64,000 bases of DNA. Origin: G963663315 sp963665165 (GTDB taxonomy: Bacteria > Pseudomonadota > Gammaproteobacteria > Arenicellales > Poriferihabitantaceae). The stretch is from positions 1,240,001 through 1,304,000 of the forward strand of contig OY761989.1 of NCBI GenBank assembly GCA_963665165.1. Reading direction: 5' to 3'. A program made the position numbers and the translations under genes. Shown one piece after another: positions 1-7,472 of this stretch (position 1 is the first letter of the stretch; each line of letters begins with the position of its first letter). Under the pieces are notes generated by a model, which worked only from the letters and a program-made list of their open reading frames with translations, was not told the origin of the DNA and did not search any database.

Positions 1-1097
1 AATACGGCAAAACACAGAATGCCGAATATGATGTTGTTCAAGAGGATCGCCATCTCCCTGGAGGCGGCGCCGAAGCGGACATGCGAAACGATTCCGGGCG
101 CGCGCCAGGCATATAGCAGCAGCGATCCGCCAATCACGACGCCCAGGAACAGCAGTATGAATAATCCGCGAGTGGGGTCGCTGGCAAATGAATGCACCGA
201 GATCAGTACACCGGACCGGACCAGGAAAGTGCCCAGCAGCGACAGCGAAAAGGCGACCACCGCCAGCAGTACGGTCCAGGCTTTGAATACCCCTCTTTTT
301 TCGGTCGCGGCCAGGGAGTGGATCAATGCCGTACCGATCAACCACGGCATGAAGGACGCGTTTTCCACCGGATCCCAGAACCACCATCCACCCCATCCAA
401 GCTCATAATAGGCCCACCAGGAACCCAGCGCGATGCCAATGGTCAGGAACATCCAGGCGATATTGGTCCAGGGTCGTGTCCAGCGCGCCCAGGCCGCGTC
501 AAACTTCCCGGTTACCAACGCGGCAATGGCAAAAGCGAAAGCGACTGAAAACCCGACATATCCCATGTACAGTATCGGGGGGTGCATGGCCATGCCGATG
601 TCCTGAAGCAGGGGATTCAGGTCCATGCCTTCGGATGGCGCGGGCATCAGCCGTTCGAACGGGTTGGAGGTAAACAGGGTGAAACTCGAAAACCCGGCTG
701 TGACCATGCCGAGTACCGAAAGCACGATGGCGCCCAGTCCCGCTGGAACCCCTCGGGAAAACAGGCTCACCGCCCCGGTCCACAGACTCAATATGAAAAC
801 CCAGAGCAACAGCGATCCTTCATGGCCGCCCCACACACCGGATATCTTGTAAATCAGGGGTAGCCGGGTATTGGAGTTGTTGGCCACGTAAGCGACCGAA
901 AAATCATTCAGCAAAAACGAAACGGTCAGGCAGAGATAGGAGAATCCCACCAGAGGCGCCAGCGCCAGCGCCGCCGGTCGGGCAAAGCCGATCCACGAAT
1001 GAATCCCCAGATAGTTGCCGATGACCGGCAGGGCACCCAGCATGACGCTGAGCGCCAGCGCCAGGGTCAACGAGAAATTGCCGAGTTCCGGGATCAA
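1..1097 (-). CDS. ccmF: Cytochrome c-type biogenesis protein CcmF (partial, 3' end outside window)
   Basis: Heme lyase subunit that, with CcmH/I, attaches heme to apocytochrome c at the periplasmic face of the inner membrane. About 365 N-terminal residues are visible and the reading frame runs off the left edge. I place the start at a TTG whose TTGA overlaps the ccmE stop TGA, because translation from it gives the family-typical IPELGNFSLTLALAL N-terminus. The WGGHEGSLLLW segment and the tryptophan-rich WWD motif (GWGGWWFWDPVENASF) are both present, with many hydrophobic helices. It is the last visible gene of the ccmCDEF block. Function is confident from family knowledge. Confidence 0.96.
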   Translation of the reverse strand, partial: MIPELGNFSLTLALALSVMLGALPVIGNYLGIHSWIGFARPAALALAPLVGFSYLCLTVSFLLNDFSVAYVANNSNTRLPLIYKISGVWGGHEGSLLLWVFILSLWTGAVSLFSRGVPAGLGAIVLSVLGMVTAGFSSFTLFTSNPFERLMPAPSEGMDLNPLLQDIGMAMHPPILYMGYVGFSVAFAFAIAALVTGKFDAAWARWTRPWTNIAWMFLTIGIALGSWWAYYELGWGGWWFWDPVENASFMPWLIGTALIHSLAATEKRGVFKAWTVLLAVVAFSLSLLGTFLVRSGVLISVHSFASDPTRGLFILLFLGVVIGGSLLLYAWRAPGIVSHVRFGAASREMAILLNNIIFGILCFAV

Positions 1098-1579
1098 TTG
1101 GCCGGTTCTTTGGTCAGGTTATGGTCGCTTGCCGGATCAGGAGTTGCAAAATTATCCCTGTTTGCGGCTTTGAGGGCCTCGCTCACTTCGGGCGACATGT
1201 AATTTTCATCGTGTTTCGCCAATACCTGGTCTGCGACAAACCGGTCACCCCGCATACTTCCGAGGGCGACGATACCCTGTCCTTCCCGGAACAGGTCGGG
1301 TAGTATCCCGCTGTATGCGACCGTAACCGCTTCAGCCGTATCGGTCAGGTCGAAGGTGACTTCCAGGTTGTCCGGATTCCGTTCAACACTGCCGACGACC
1401 ACCATGCCGCCGACCCTGAAGTTGACATTGCCGGGCGCATCGCCGGACGCGACCTGGCTGGGAGTGAAAAACAGGTTGATGTTTTTTTCCAGGGCTTTCA
1501 GGGTCAGGCCAACCGACGCGCTGACCCCGGCCAACATCAGAGCGACCACGATAAACCTTTGTTTGCGCCGGGTTCTCAT
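1094..1579 (-). CDS. ccmE: Cytochrome c maturation heme chaperone CcmE
   Basis: Periplasmic, membrane-anchored heme chaperone that binds heme covalently and hands it to CcmF. The protein has 161 residues, with a basic N-terminus, one membrane anchor (about 8-28) and an OB-fold domain. The heme-attachment motif AKHDENY is intact, with the covalent histidine at H123 and the axial tyrosine at Y127. A variable charged tail follows, as in the family. The ATG lies one base after the ccmD stop and the stop overlaps ccmF, so the genes are translationally coupled. Confidence 0.97.
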   Translation of the reverse strand: MRTRRKQRFIVVALMLAGVSASVGLTLKALEKNINLFFTPSQVASGDAPGNVNFRVGGMVVVGSVERNPDNLEVTFDLTDTAEAVTVAYSGILPDLFREGQGIVALGSMRGDRFVADQVLAKHDENYMSPEVSEALKAANRDNFATPDPASDHNLTKEPAN

Positions 1580-1580
1580 T

Positions 1581-1739
1581 TCAGGGTTGTTCAGGTTTGT
1601 ACCGATGGGACAACTGCTGAATCAGTTTTCTCCGTTTCAGCACCGGCGACAGGAAATGGTAACCCAGCAGGGTCAGAGTGACGGCATAGCTTGTCCAGAC
1701 GAAGAAGCCATATCCTCCCATGTGGAAAAAATCAGCCAC
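1581..1739 (-). CDS. ccmD: Heme exporter protein CcmD (small)
   Basis: Small membrane protein that helps release holo-CcmE from the CcmABC complex. It is a 52-residue product from a GTG start whose first 8 bases overlap the end of ccmC. It begins MADFFHMGGYGFFVW, which is typical of CcmD, has one transmembrane helix, and ends in a basic tail (LKRRKLIQQL). Position between ccmC and ccmE and the sequence pattern make the call firm. Confidence 0.93.
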   Translation of the reverse strand: MADFFHMGGYGFFVWTSYAVTLTLLGYHFLSPVLKRRKLIQQLSHRYKPEQP

Positions 1740-2505
1740 TGACCAGTTCCCTGACCCATCGGGTCTGGCGTTCCGAAGCCAGCAATTCGCAGCGAACCCG
1801 GTTCAACAGACAGGCCGCGAAATAAAAATTGATGGCTGCGAACATGATCAGCAACGGGATCAGCATATCCATGTCCATGCTTGGCCGTCCCAGCCGGGTT
1901 ATGGTGGATCCCTGATGCAAAGTGTTCCACCATTCAACGGAGAAGTGAATGATCGGGATATTGACCATGCCCACCAGAGCGACCAGCGCCGCCGCCCGCG
2001 AGCCCTTGGTTCTGTCGTCGAACGCGTTCGCCAGCGCCATATAACCGAAATAAAGGAACAGCAGTATCAACTCGGAAGTCAGCCGCGCGTCCCAGACCCA
2101 GTAGGCGCCCCAGGTCGGTTTCCCCCACAGGGAGCCGGTAACCAGAGCGCAAAACGTAAACGCCGCGCCCAACGGCGCGCAGGACCGGGCGACGACATGC
2201 CCCATCTTGATTCTCCAGATCAATCCAACCCCGGCGGAAACCGCCATCAATACGTAGGTGGACATCGACATCCACGCGCTCGGTACATGAATGAACAGGA
2301 TGCGGTAACTGTCTCCCATCTGATAATCGGGCGGGGCTATGACCAGGCCGAAGTACAGGCCCGCAACCAGGCAAAGCAGGGCGAGAACGGCAAAAACGGG
2401 CGCCCACCTCGATGCGAAACCATAAAACCAGGAAGGGGAACCCATCCGATGGAACCACAACCACGATGCCTTCCCGGCTCTCAATCGAGTTTCAGGCGAT
2501 TTCAT
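1732..2505 (-). CDS. ccmC: Heme export / CcmE-loading protein CcmC
   Basis: Inner-membrane protein that presents heme to CcmE. The 257-residue version starting at the ATG at 2505 is preferred over a longer reading frame reaching 2604, because the upstream extension is not family-like and enters a dispersed repeat. The tryptophan-rich motif reads WGAYWVWDARLTSE (about residues 132-145), and the conserved heme-ligand histidines are H73 (in FIHVPSAW) and H187 (in IIHFSVEWW). Six hydrophobic helices are apparent. Normally ccmC follows ccmB directly; here ccmB lies about 9.7 kb upstream. Confidence 0.95.
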   Translation of the reverse strand: MKSPETRLRAGKASWLWFHRMGSPSWFYGFASRWAPVFAVLALLCLVAGLYFGLVIAPPDYQMGDSYRILFIHVPSAWMSMSTYVLMAVSAGVGLIWRIKMGHVVARSCAPLGAAFTFCALVTGSLWGKPTWGAYWVWDARLTSELILLFLYFGYMALANAFDDRTKGSRAAALVALVGMVNIPIIHFSVEWWNTLHQGSTITRLGRPSMDMDMLIPLLIMFAAINFYFAACLLNRVRCELLASERQTRWVRELVSG

Positions 2506-2596
2506 TCTGGTCGGGGGTTCAGTGACGGGGAAATAAAGGACAGGGATTATAACCAATCGCGCCGGTAACAGGTACTGTTGCCCAATCCATTGAGCG

Positions 2597-2641
2597 CCCG
2601 TCATTCCCGCGGAAGCGGGAATCCATAACCGATATTACCGT
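2597..2641. repeat. Dispersed repeat copy 1 (GTCATTCCCGC palindromic type)
   Basis: A 45-bp segment containing a perfect 8-bp inverted repeat, ATTCCCGC (2603-2610) and GCGGGAAT (2615-2622), around a GGAA loop. A diverged copy in the same orientation lies at 5147-5191, with about four of every five bases matching by eye. This looks like a small dispersed palindromic element. The two copies bracket the hupE-like and metallo-hydrolase genes. Confidence 0.7.
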
Positions 2642-2645
2642 TCAT

Positions 2646-3926
2646 TCAGGAAGTCCCCAGGCTTCCGGCCAGTAGCGCCGTTCTTTCCACAGTCCAGTGC
2701 GTTGCGATGGCAATACACGGCAATGCCACCGCCCAGCGTAGCCAGGTGGTCCCCCTGCCGCTCATGCGGGCTATCCCGATCATCAGGCACCAGACCGCAA
2801 CAACAATAGCCAACTGGCCGATTTCCACGCCCACATTGAAGGCAACGAGGGATTTGCCGAGATGGGCTCCGCCCGGCAAGAGCAGTTCATGCAGCACGAA
2901 CGAGAACCCGAGACCGTGGATCAGACCGATCCCCGTGGTGACGGTATATGTGGCCACACTATCCGAAGAATTCCGGTTGACGAGCAGCGCTATGGCTGCC
3001 GCGTAGATGATCGTGACCGCAATGGTGGTTTCCACCGCCGGAATGAACCATGCCCCTTGCGGTACAAAACCGAAAAATCCAAGTACCAGGGTGACCGTAT
3101 GACCCAGGGTGAAACCGGTAACCCGCCAAAGCAGTCCGGCCAGTCCTGCCGCCCCCAGCGTCAGGCACAATACAAAAAGTACGTGGTCAAGACCTTTGAG
3201 AATATGGACGATGCCCTGCAGGATGAATGTGGAGATGGCCGCCCATTCCGAATTGCGGATTACAACCGGTTCGTTCAGGAGACCGGTCAGCCTGTGGACA
3301 CGGGTTTTGCCCGGAAAATAATCCAGCAGCAGGTTCGCCATATTTTCCTGGCCTTCCAGTCCCGGATTCAACGTGCTCTGGTAAGAGTATGTATCGATGG
3401 GGTGATCATGGCGATAACGAAGCAAGAGGTCGGTGACCGTTTCCCCGACATAAATTTCAGGAACGTCGTATGGGAACACCGCCTCTTCCTGGAGCGCCCG
3501 TCTTGCTTCTTCCAGAGAAGAGAATGGCGGTTGTTCACTGCCGGGATGAATACCGATATCGCCAATATCCGCCGTCAGGATTTTGCCATCCACTGAAAGC
3601 ACCTGCCCGCGCATCGCAAGTGACGCAAACGCCAACGGCTGATCCCGGATGGCATCCAGGTCGAGGTAATATACCGGCTTGCCGGATTCGATCCGGCTCC
3701 AGGTGAAGGGCGGGGGTTCCGGGATGCCATCCTTACCCAACTCACCCACGAGGCCCGCCAGAAAAAGCGATGTCGGCAGACGCATATAGACATCCAGCCC
3801 TGAACGGGTATGTACGACATGGATCGTACGGAGATTCAGGTCCAGCTGGAAATGGGCATGAGCGGAAGAGGGCGTACAGAAAAGCAGCGCCAGCACAAGC
3901 AGGAGCGAGGCTCTGACCCCTGTCAT
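2646..3926 (-). CDS. HupE/UreJ-family membrane protein
   Basis: A 426-residue protein with an N-terminal signal peptide (MTGVRASLLLVLALLF, cleavage near SAHAH), a periplasmic domain of about 220 residues, and a C-terminal membrane domain. The membrane domain carries the HupE/UreJ_2 motifs HILKGLDHVLFVL, GFTLGHTVTL, GLIHGLGFSF and FNVGVEIGQ. Members are often considered metal (nickel/cobalt-type) permeases, but large two-domain versions like this have no established substrate. The ATG at 3926 was chosen because it gives a clean signal peptide; the frame is open further upstream. No hydrogenase or urease genes are nearby, so a hydrogenase role is not supported. Confidence 0.85.
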   Translation of the reverse strand: MTGVRASLLLVLALLFCTPSSAHAHFQLDLNLRTIHVVHTRSGLDVYMRLPTSLFLAGLVGELGKDGIPEPPPFTWSRIESGKPVYYLDLDAIRDQPLAFASLAMRGQVLSVDGKILTADIGDIGIHPGSEQPPFSSLEEARRALQEEAVFPYDVPEIYVGETVTDLLLRYRHDHPIDTYSYQSTLNPGLEGQENMANLLLDYFPGKTRVHRLTGLLNEPVVIRNSEWAAISTFILQGIVHILKGLDHVLFVLCLTLGAAGLAGLLWRVTGFTLGHTVTLVLGFFGFVPQGAWFIPAVETTIAVTIIYAAAIALLVNRNSSDSVATYTVTTGIGLIHGLGFSFVLHELLLPGGAHLGKSLVAFNVGVEIGQLAIVVAVWCLMIGIARMSGRGTTWLRWAVALPCIAIATHWTVERTALLAGSLGTS

Positions 3927-4003
3927 CGGTTCAGGCGCCCTGTAACCGTCACGGCAAAACAATCCTCTGCACAAGACCTTGTACGTTGCCAATCAATAAA
4001 ATA

Positions 4004-4032
4004 CCAGGCCGATGCAGTATGCATCGGCCTGG
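4004..4032 (-). terminator. Rho-independent terminator after the metallo-hydrolase gene
   Basis: A perfect 13-bp inverted repeat, CCAGGCCGATGCA / TGCATCGGCCTGG, with a 3-nt loop. Read on the minus strand it is followed by TATTTTATT, a U-rich tail. It lies 70 bp past the stop of the metallo-hydrolase gene and would separate that transcript from the hupE-like gene. Confidence 0.8.
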
Positions 4033-4101
4033 AAATGCAAGTATGTCAACCCCCTGGATATTCCTGCAGGCAGGAGCGTCCCGGCAAAGGGGTTTCCGAC
4101 C

Positions 4102-5034
4102 CTATCCTTCTCCGGATACCATGTTGTTTGAACCGAAGTACATGACATGTCCTTTCATGTCCGCGATATCGGCCGCGCTCAGTTGCACCGCCGGGCCATC
4201 CAGTATGGTATTCGGGTGGCGCTCGGCCCACTCAAGAGCGGGCATGAGTGTGGATGTGACAAAAGTCGTTTCGGGAACCAGGTAGTGATGCGGTATTGCC
4301 ACCTTGGCGCCGGTCATTTCGACAACCTTGTCGGCCTGTTCATAATCCAGGATATGTCGGGAACCGTCCACGGGGACGAAGACCACATCCACCTGTCCGA
4401 CTTTCTCCATGACATCAGCCGGTGGGTCGAACCGGTTGTCACCCCACATTAAGAGGCGCATCCCCCCGGTCTCAATGACATACAGGTTATTGTCCAGATG
4501 CCGCATGTTGGTGGGTGGGCAGGGGTCGTCCCGACCTTCGAATTGCTTGACCGCATCCGTCCATGGGATGATGCCGGGGGCGACACATACATGCTTGTCC
4601 GCAACCCCGGTGATTTTTACGTCACCCAGTTCAAAACTGCCCGCCATCCTGTCAAGCAACATGTTCGCATCCAGCCGGTCCAGCGCATCATGGTCGAAGT
4701 GCGCATGCGTGGAGAGGCCGATATCGACTTCGACCATCGGGAACTCCATCCGGTACCATAGTCCCCAGGCGCCCGAAGGATCGTTTCGCCAGGGGTCCAC
4801 GATCATGGTGACGCCCTTGGGTGAGGTGATTTTGAAGGACGAATTGCTGTAAAAGGCAATTTCCACGGAGCCAGTGGAATCACGGACGCCGCCTTCATTT
4901 TGAATCTGAATGATCCGGTTGTGGTTTTTTGCCGACATCCATGAATTCATCTGGCTGATCACATCTTCACTGACAGTTGCCAATCCTCCCAGGGCCATGG
5001 CAAGGCCGATTACTAACAATTTGATTTTCTTCAT
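4102..5034 (-). CDS. UlaG-type MBL-fold metallo-hydrolase, exported
   Basis: A 310-residue metallo-beta-lactamase-fold protein of the UlaG/YtnP-like group. It has an N-terminal signal sequence (MKKIKLLVIGLAMALGG). The metal-binding motif is STHAHFDHDALDRL, giving H110, H112, D114 and H115; further metal-ligand candidates are the Asp in LLMWGDNRF and the His pair in AIPHHYL. Substrate is unknown; the export signal argues against a cytoplasmic sugar-lactonase role. It has its own promoter and terminator, so it appears to be an independent unit in the DNA that splits the ccm genes. Confidence 0.85.
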   Translation of the reverse strand: MKKIKLLVIGLAMALGGLATVSEDVISQMNSWMSAKNHNRIIQIQNEGGVRDSTGSVEIAFYSNSSFKITSPKGVTMIVDPWRNDPSGAWGLWYRMEFPMVEVDIGLSTHAHFDHDALDRLDANMLLDRMAGSFELGDVKITGVADKHVCVAPGIIPWTDAVKQFEGRDDPCPPTNMRHLDNNLYVIETGGMRLLMWGDNRFDPPADVMEKVGQVDVVFVPVDGSRHILDYEQADKVVEMTGAKVAIPHHYLVPETTFVTSTLMPALEWAERHPNTILDGPAVQLSAADIADMKGHVMYFGSNNMVSGEG

Positions 5035-5092
5035 GTGGTTTAATTCTCTTTATATGGTGTTCTTATAAAAACTGCATTCGCATGTCCCGGTC

Positions 5093-5121
5093 ATGTTACT
5101 GACGCAATTCGTTAAAGTCAA
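5093..5121 (-). promoter_or_regulatory. Predicted sigma-70 promoter of the metallo-hydrolase gene
   Basis: On the minus strand TTGACT (5121-5116) and TAACAT (5098-5093) are separated by exactly 17 bp. This puts the start of transcription near 5086, about 50 bp before the ATG. Prediction from consensus match only. Confidence 0.55.
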
Positions 5122-5146
5122 ATTTCGCTGGCCGGACAGATCATGC

Positions 5147-5191
5147 CCCGTCATTCACGCGGAAACGGGGATCCACACTAGACATTATCGT
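5147..5191. repeat. Dispersed repeat copy 2 (GTCATTC type)
   Basis: Same 45-bp element as at 2597-2641 and in the same orientation, but its palindrome is decayed (TCATTCACGC / ACGGGGAT). The two copies flank the hupE-like and metallo-hydrolase pair. Confidence 0.65.
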
Positions 5192-5224
5192 TTCTTGTTG
5201 AAAATCAAATACATGCTTAACCTG

Positions 5225-5262
5225 ATGTACAATCCGCGAGGTTTCTAATGTACAATCCGCGA
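5225..5262. repeat. Direct repeat ATGTACAATCCGCGA, two copies
   Basis: ATGTACAATCCGCGA occurs at 5225-5239 and 5248-5262, a spacing of 23 bp. Related sequence recurs at 5628-5660, on the other side of the DUF4143 remnant. The spacing suggests a tandem protein-binding site or the edges of an inserted segment. Confidence 0.65.
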
Positions 5263-5295
5263 AGCTTTACCTTTCAAGCGAACCGATGATGGATA

Positions 5296-5556
5296 CCCGA
5301 ACTCTCTCATTGGCGGAGTCGTGACAAGCGCGAAATCGACATTATTGTCGATGCAGATACGCATATAGTGGGGGTTGAGGTGAAAGCGGCGGCAACGGTG
5401 ACAGAGGAAGATTTCCGGCACCTGAAATGGTTCGCAAGCAACGGCCCTGGCCGCACGCGGATCGTAACGGGGATTGTTTTCTACCTCGGAGATCAAGCCC
5501 TGCCGTTCAATGACCGCTGCTTCGCACTGCCCGTAAGCAGTTTATGGGCTACTTGA
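5296..5556 (+). pseudogene. Remnant of an ATPase with C-terminal DUF4143 domain
   Basis: An open stretch of about 86 codons ending at the TGA at 5554-5556, with no start codon at its beginning and a stop just before it (TGA 5293-5295). The peptide matches the C-terminal end of the AAA/DUF4143 family: HWRSRDKREIDIIV, then VGVEVKAAATVTEEDF, then LPFNDRCFALPVSSLW. The N-terminal ATPase domain is missing. A short product from the GTG at 5368 is possible but unlikely to function. It marks older mobile or accessory DNA beside the CRISPR array. Confidence 0.75.
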
Positions 5557-5627
5557 CAATCACCGGGGAACGGGCCAGCCCCGTCTGACGACACAGTATC
5601 CCGCTCCTTTCTAATTCAAGTATCTAA

Positions 5628-5660
5628 CATGCAATCCGCGAAGTTCTTGATGTGCAATCT
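5628..5660. repeat. Degenerate copies of the ATGTACAATCCGCGA repeat
   Basis: ACATGCAATCCGCGAAG (5628-5644) and GATGTGCAATCTG (5649-5661) resemble the pair at 5225-5262 in sequence and in spacing of about 22 bp. They sit between the DUF4143 remnant and the first CRISPR repeat. Confidence 0.5.
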
Positions 5661-5665
5661 GGAGG

Positions 5666-7089
5666 CTTGAAGATTGCGGGCAGGTTCAGTTCAGATACAA
5701 TCCAGTAGCTACAAGTCCGGAGATGTTATTTATTGTAGATTGCGGGCAGGTTCAGTTCAGATACAATGGAATGCAAGCTGGTTATCTGCGGTGGGGAATT
5801 GTAGATTGCGGGCAGGTTCAGTTCAGATACAATTCATACAAAAATGGGTCGGTCTCCATGTCCATTGTAGATTGCGGGCAGGTTCAGTTCAGATACAATC
5901 GCGTTGGGATACGACCGCAACCCACCGGGATTGTAGATTGCGGGCAGGTTCAGTTCAGATACAATAACGCACCGGTATTCTCACGGCTGACCGAAATTGT
6001 AGATTGCGGGCAGGTTCAGTTCAGATACAATGCCCATGCCAAAGCACCGGCATAGGTTGTAATTGTAGATTGCGGGCAGGTTCAGTTCAGATACAATTTT
6101 GGGCTGCCTGGGTAACCGGAGCGATTTTATTGTAGATTGCGGGCAGGTTCAGTTCAGATACAATGGGCTTCCGCTTCGTAAATGTCTCTGATATATTGTA
6201 GATTGCGGGCAGGTTCAGTTCAGATACAATACCTCCGGCACCGCCTAGGATGACAACAACATTGTAGATTGCGGGCAGGTTCAGTTCAGATACAATACCA
6301 ATCGCAACGGCCCGGGTCGAGTAATCATTGTAGATTGCGGGCAGGTTCAGTTCAGATACAATGCTGTCCTGCCTGAAGGCACGCAAGTAACGATTGTAGA
6401 TTGCGGGCAGGTTCAGTTCAGATACAATTGACGAGCAGGAATACCCTGCTGGCATAACGATTGTAGATTGCGGGCAGGTTCAGTTCAGATACAATGGGTT
6501 GAGCACCATAGCACGCGACCAGACTATTGTAGATTGCGGGCAGGTTCAGTTCAGATACAATGCTGTCCTGCCTGAAGGCACGCAAGTAACGATTGTAGAT
6601 TGCGGGCAGGTTCAGTTCAGATACAATTGACGAGCAGGAATACCCGCTGGCATAACGATTGTAGATTGCGGGCAGGTTCAGTTCAGATACAATGGGTTGA
6701 GCACCATAGCACGCGACCAGACTATTGTAGATTGCGGGCAGGTTCAGTTCAGATACAATCGCAGGGTGAGCTTGTCCAGCGTCTCGCCGATTGTAGATTG
6801 CGGGCAGGTTCAGTTCAGATACAATAATGAAGTGCGAAAGGACATCGAAAAATCAATTGTAGATTGCGGGCAGGTTCAGTTCAGATACAATCAACAACAC
6901 CTCGCATCTGCTGCCGCCAAAATTGTAGATTGCGGGCAGGTTCAGTTCAGATACAATATTGATCGAGATAGCGCGATGCAGTTGCAGATTGTAGATTGCG
7001 GGCAGGTTCAGTTCAGATACAATAAACCCGTGTGTGTAGTGTGTATTGCACTAATTGTAGATTGCGGGCAGGTTCAGTTCAGATACAAT
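5666..7089 (+). CRISPR. Type II-C CRISPR array: 22 repeats of 36 bp, 21 spacers
   Basis: Repeats start at 5666 and recur every 66 bp (67 twice) to the last at 7054-7089. The repeat begins ATTGTAGATTGCGG and ends TTCAGATACAAT. Spacers are 30 nt except those at 6098-6128 and 6429-6459, which are 31. The repeat at 5666 is degenerate (CTTGAAG instead of ATTGTAG), marking the probable old end; the cas2-proximal end near 7089 would then be the acquisition end. Plus-strand crRNA orientation follows from the tracrRNA anti-repeat and terminator at 12121-12229. Three consecutive spacers (6363-6525) are repeated in the next three units (6562-6723). Short reading frames inside the array are translations of the repeat, not genes. 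Confidence 0.98.
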
Positions 7090-7124
7090 AGACCCTGCTT
7101 AAGCTGTTGATGTAGAAGGAGTAT

Positions 7125-7472
7125 TTAGAGAAAAGAGAGTTGTTTGGGGGTTTGTTCAGTGGGGGTGCGTTTTTTGCCATGATAGACCTGCATTCGCTCA
7201 AATTGCTTTTCCGTTATTTTCAGAATGCGCACTTCCCCTTTCGGGGGAAGTGTCTTTTTGATTCTTTTACAGTGTAATTCAGCGCTTTCATCGCTGGCAC
7301 AGTGGCGAGTGTAGACCGAGTATTGTAACATGACGAACCCGTCTGAAATCAGTTGTTTACGAAATCGGGTGTATTGATAGCGGTCAGATTTCGTATCAGT
7401 CGGCAGGTCAAAGAGAACCATTGTCCACAAGCTGCGGAATCCTCCGAAAGTAGCAATTTTACCTTTGGTCAT
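7125..7472 (-). CDS. cas2: CRISPR-associated endoribonuclease-fold protein Cas2 (type II-C)
   Basis: A 115-residue subunit of the Cas1-Cas2 spacer integration complex. The ferredoxin-like core starts at TMVLFDLPTDTKSDR, with conserved D22. LISDGFVMLQYSVYTRHC, TLPPKGEVRIL and ITEKQFERM are typical of type II-C Cas2. About 16 residues precede the core, slightly more than usual. Its ATG overlaps the cas1 stop (ATGA), and its stop lies only 35 bp from the last repeat, leaving almost no separate leader. Confidence 0.95.
   Translation of the reverse strand: MTKGKIATFGGFRSLWTMVLFDLPTDTKSDRYQYTRFRKQLISDGFVMLQYSVYTRHCASDESAELHCKRIKKTLPPKGEVRILKITEKQFERMQVYHGKKRTPTEQTPKQLSFL

Noticed and set aside
1720..2568. 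Long plus-strand frame opposite ccmC and many similar opposite-strand frames across the window
   Set aside because: They mirror codon structure of well-identified genes on the other strand and give low-complexity Arg/Gly/Pro-rich peptides.
2646..3926. Hydrogenase accessory role for the HupE-like protein
   Set aside because: No hydrogenase or urease genes occur in the window and the protein has a large extra periplasmic domain.
5368..5556. An intact small gene from the GTG at 5368
   Set aside because: The homology to DUF4143 begins upstream of this codon, so it is the tail of a decayed larger gene.
5674..7110. Several plus- and minus-strand reading frames of 75-137 codons with repeated peptides
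   Set aside because: They are translations of the CRISPR repeat and spacers; the peptide period equals the 66-bp unit.
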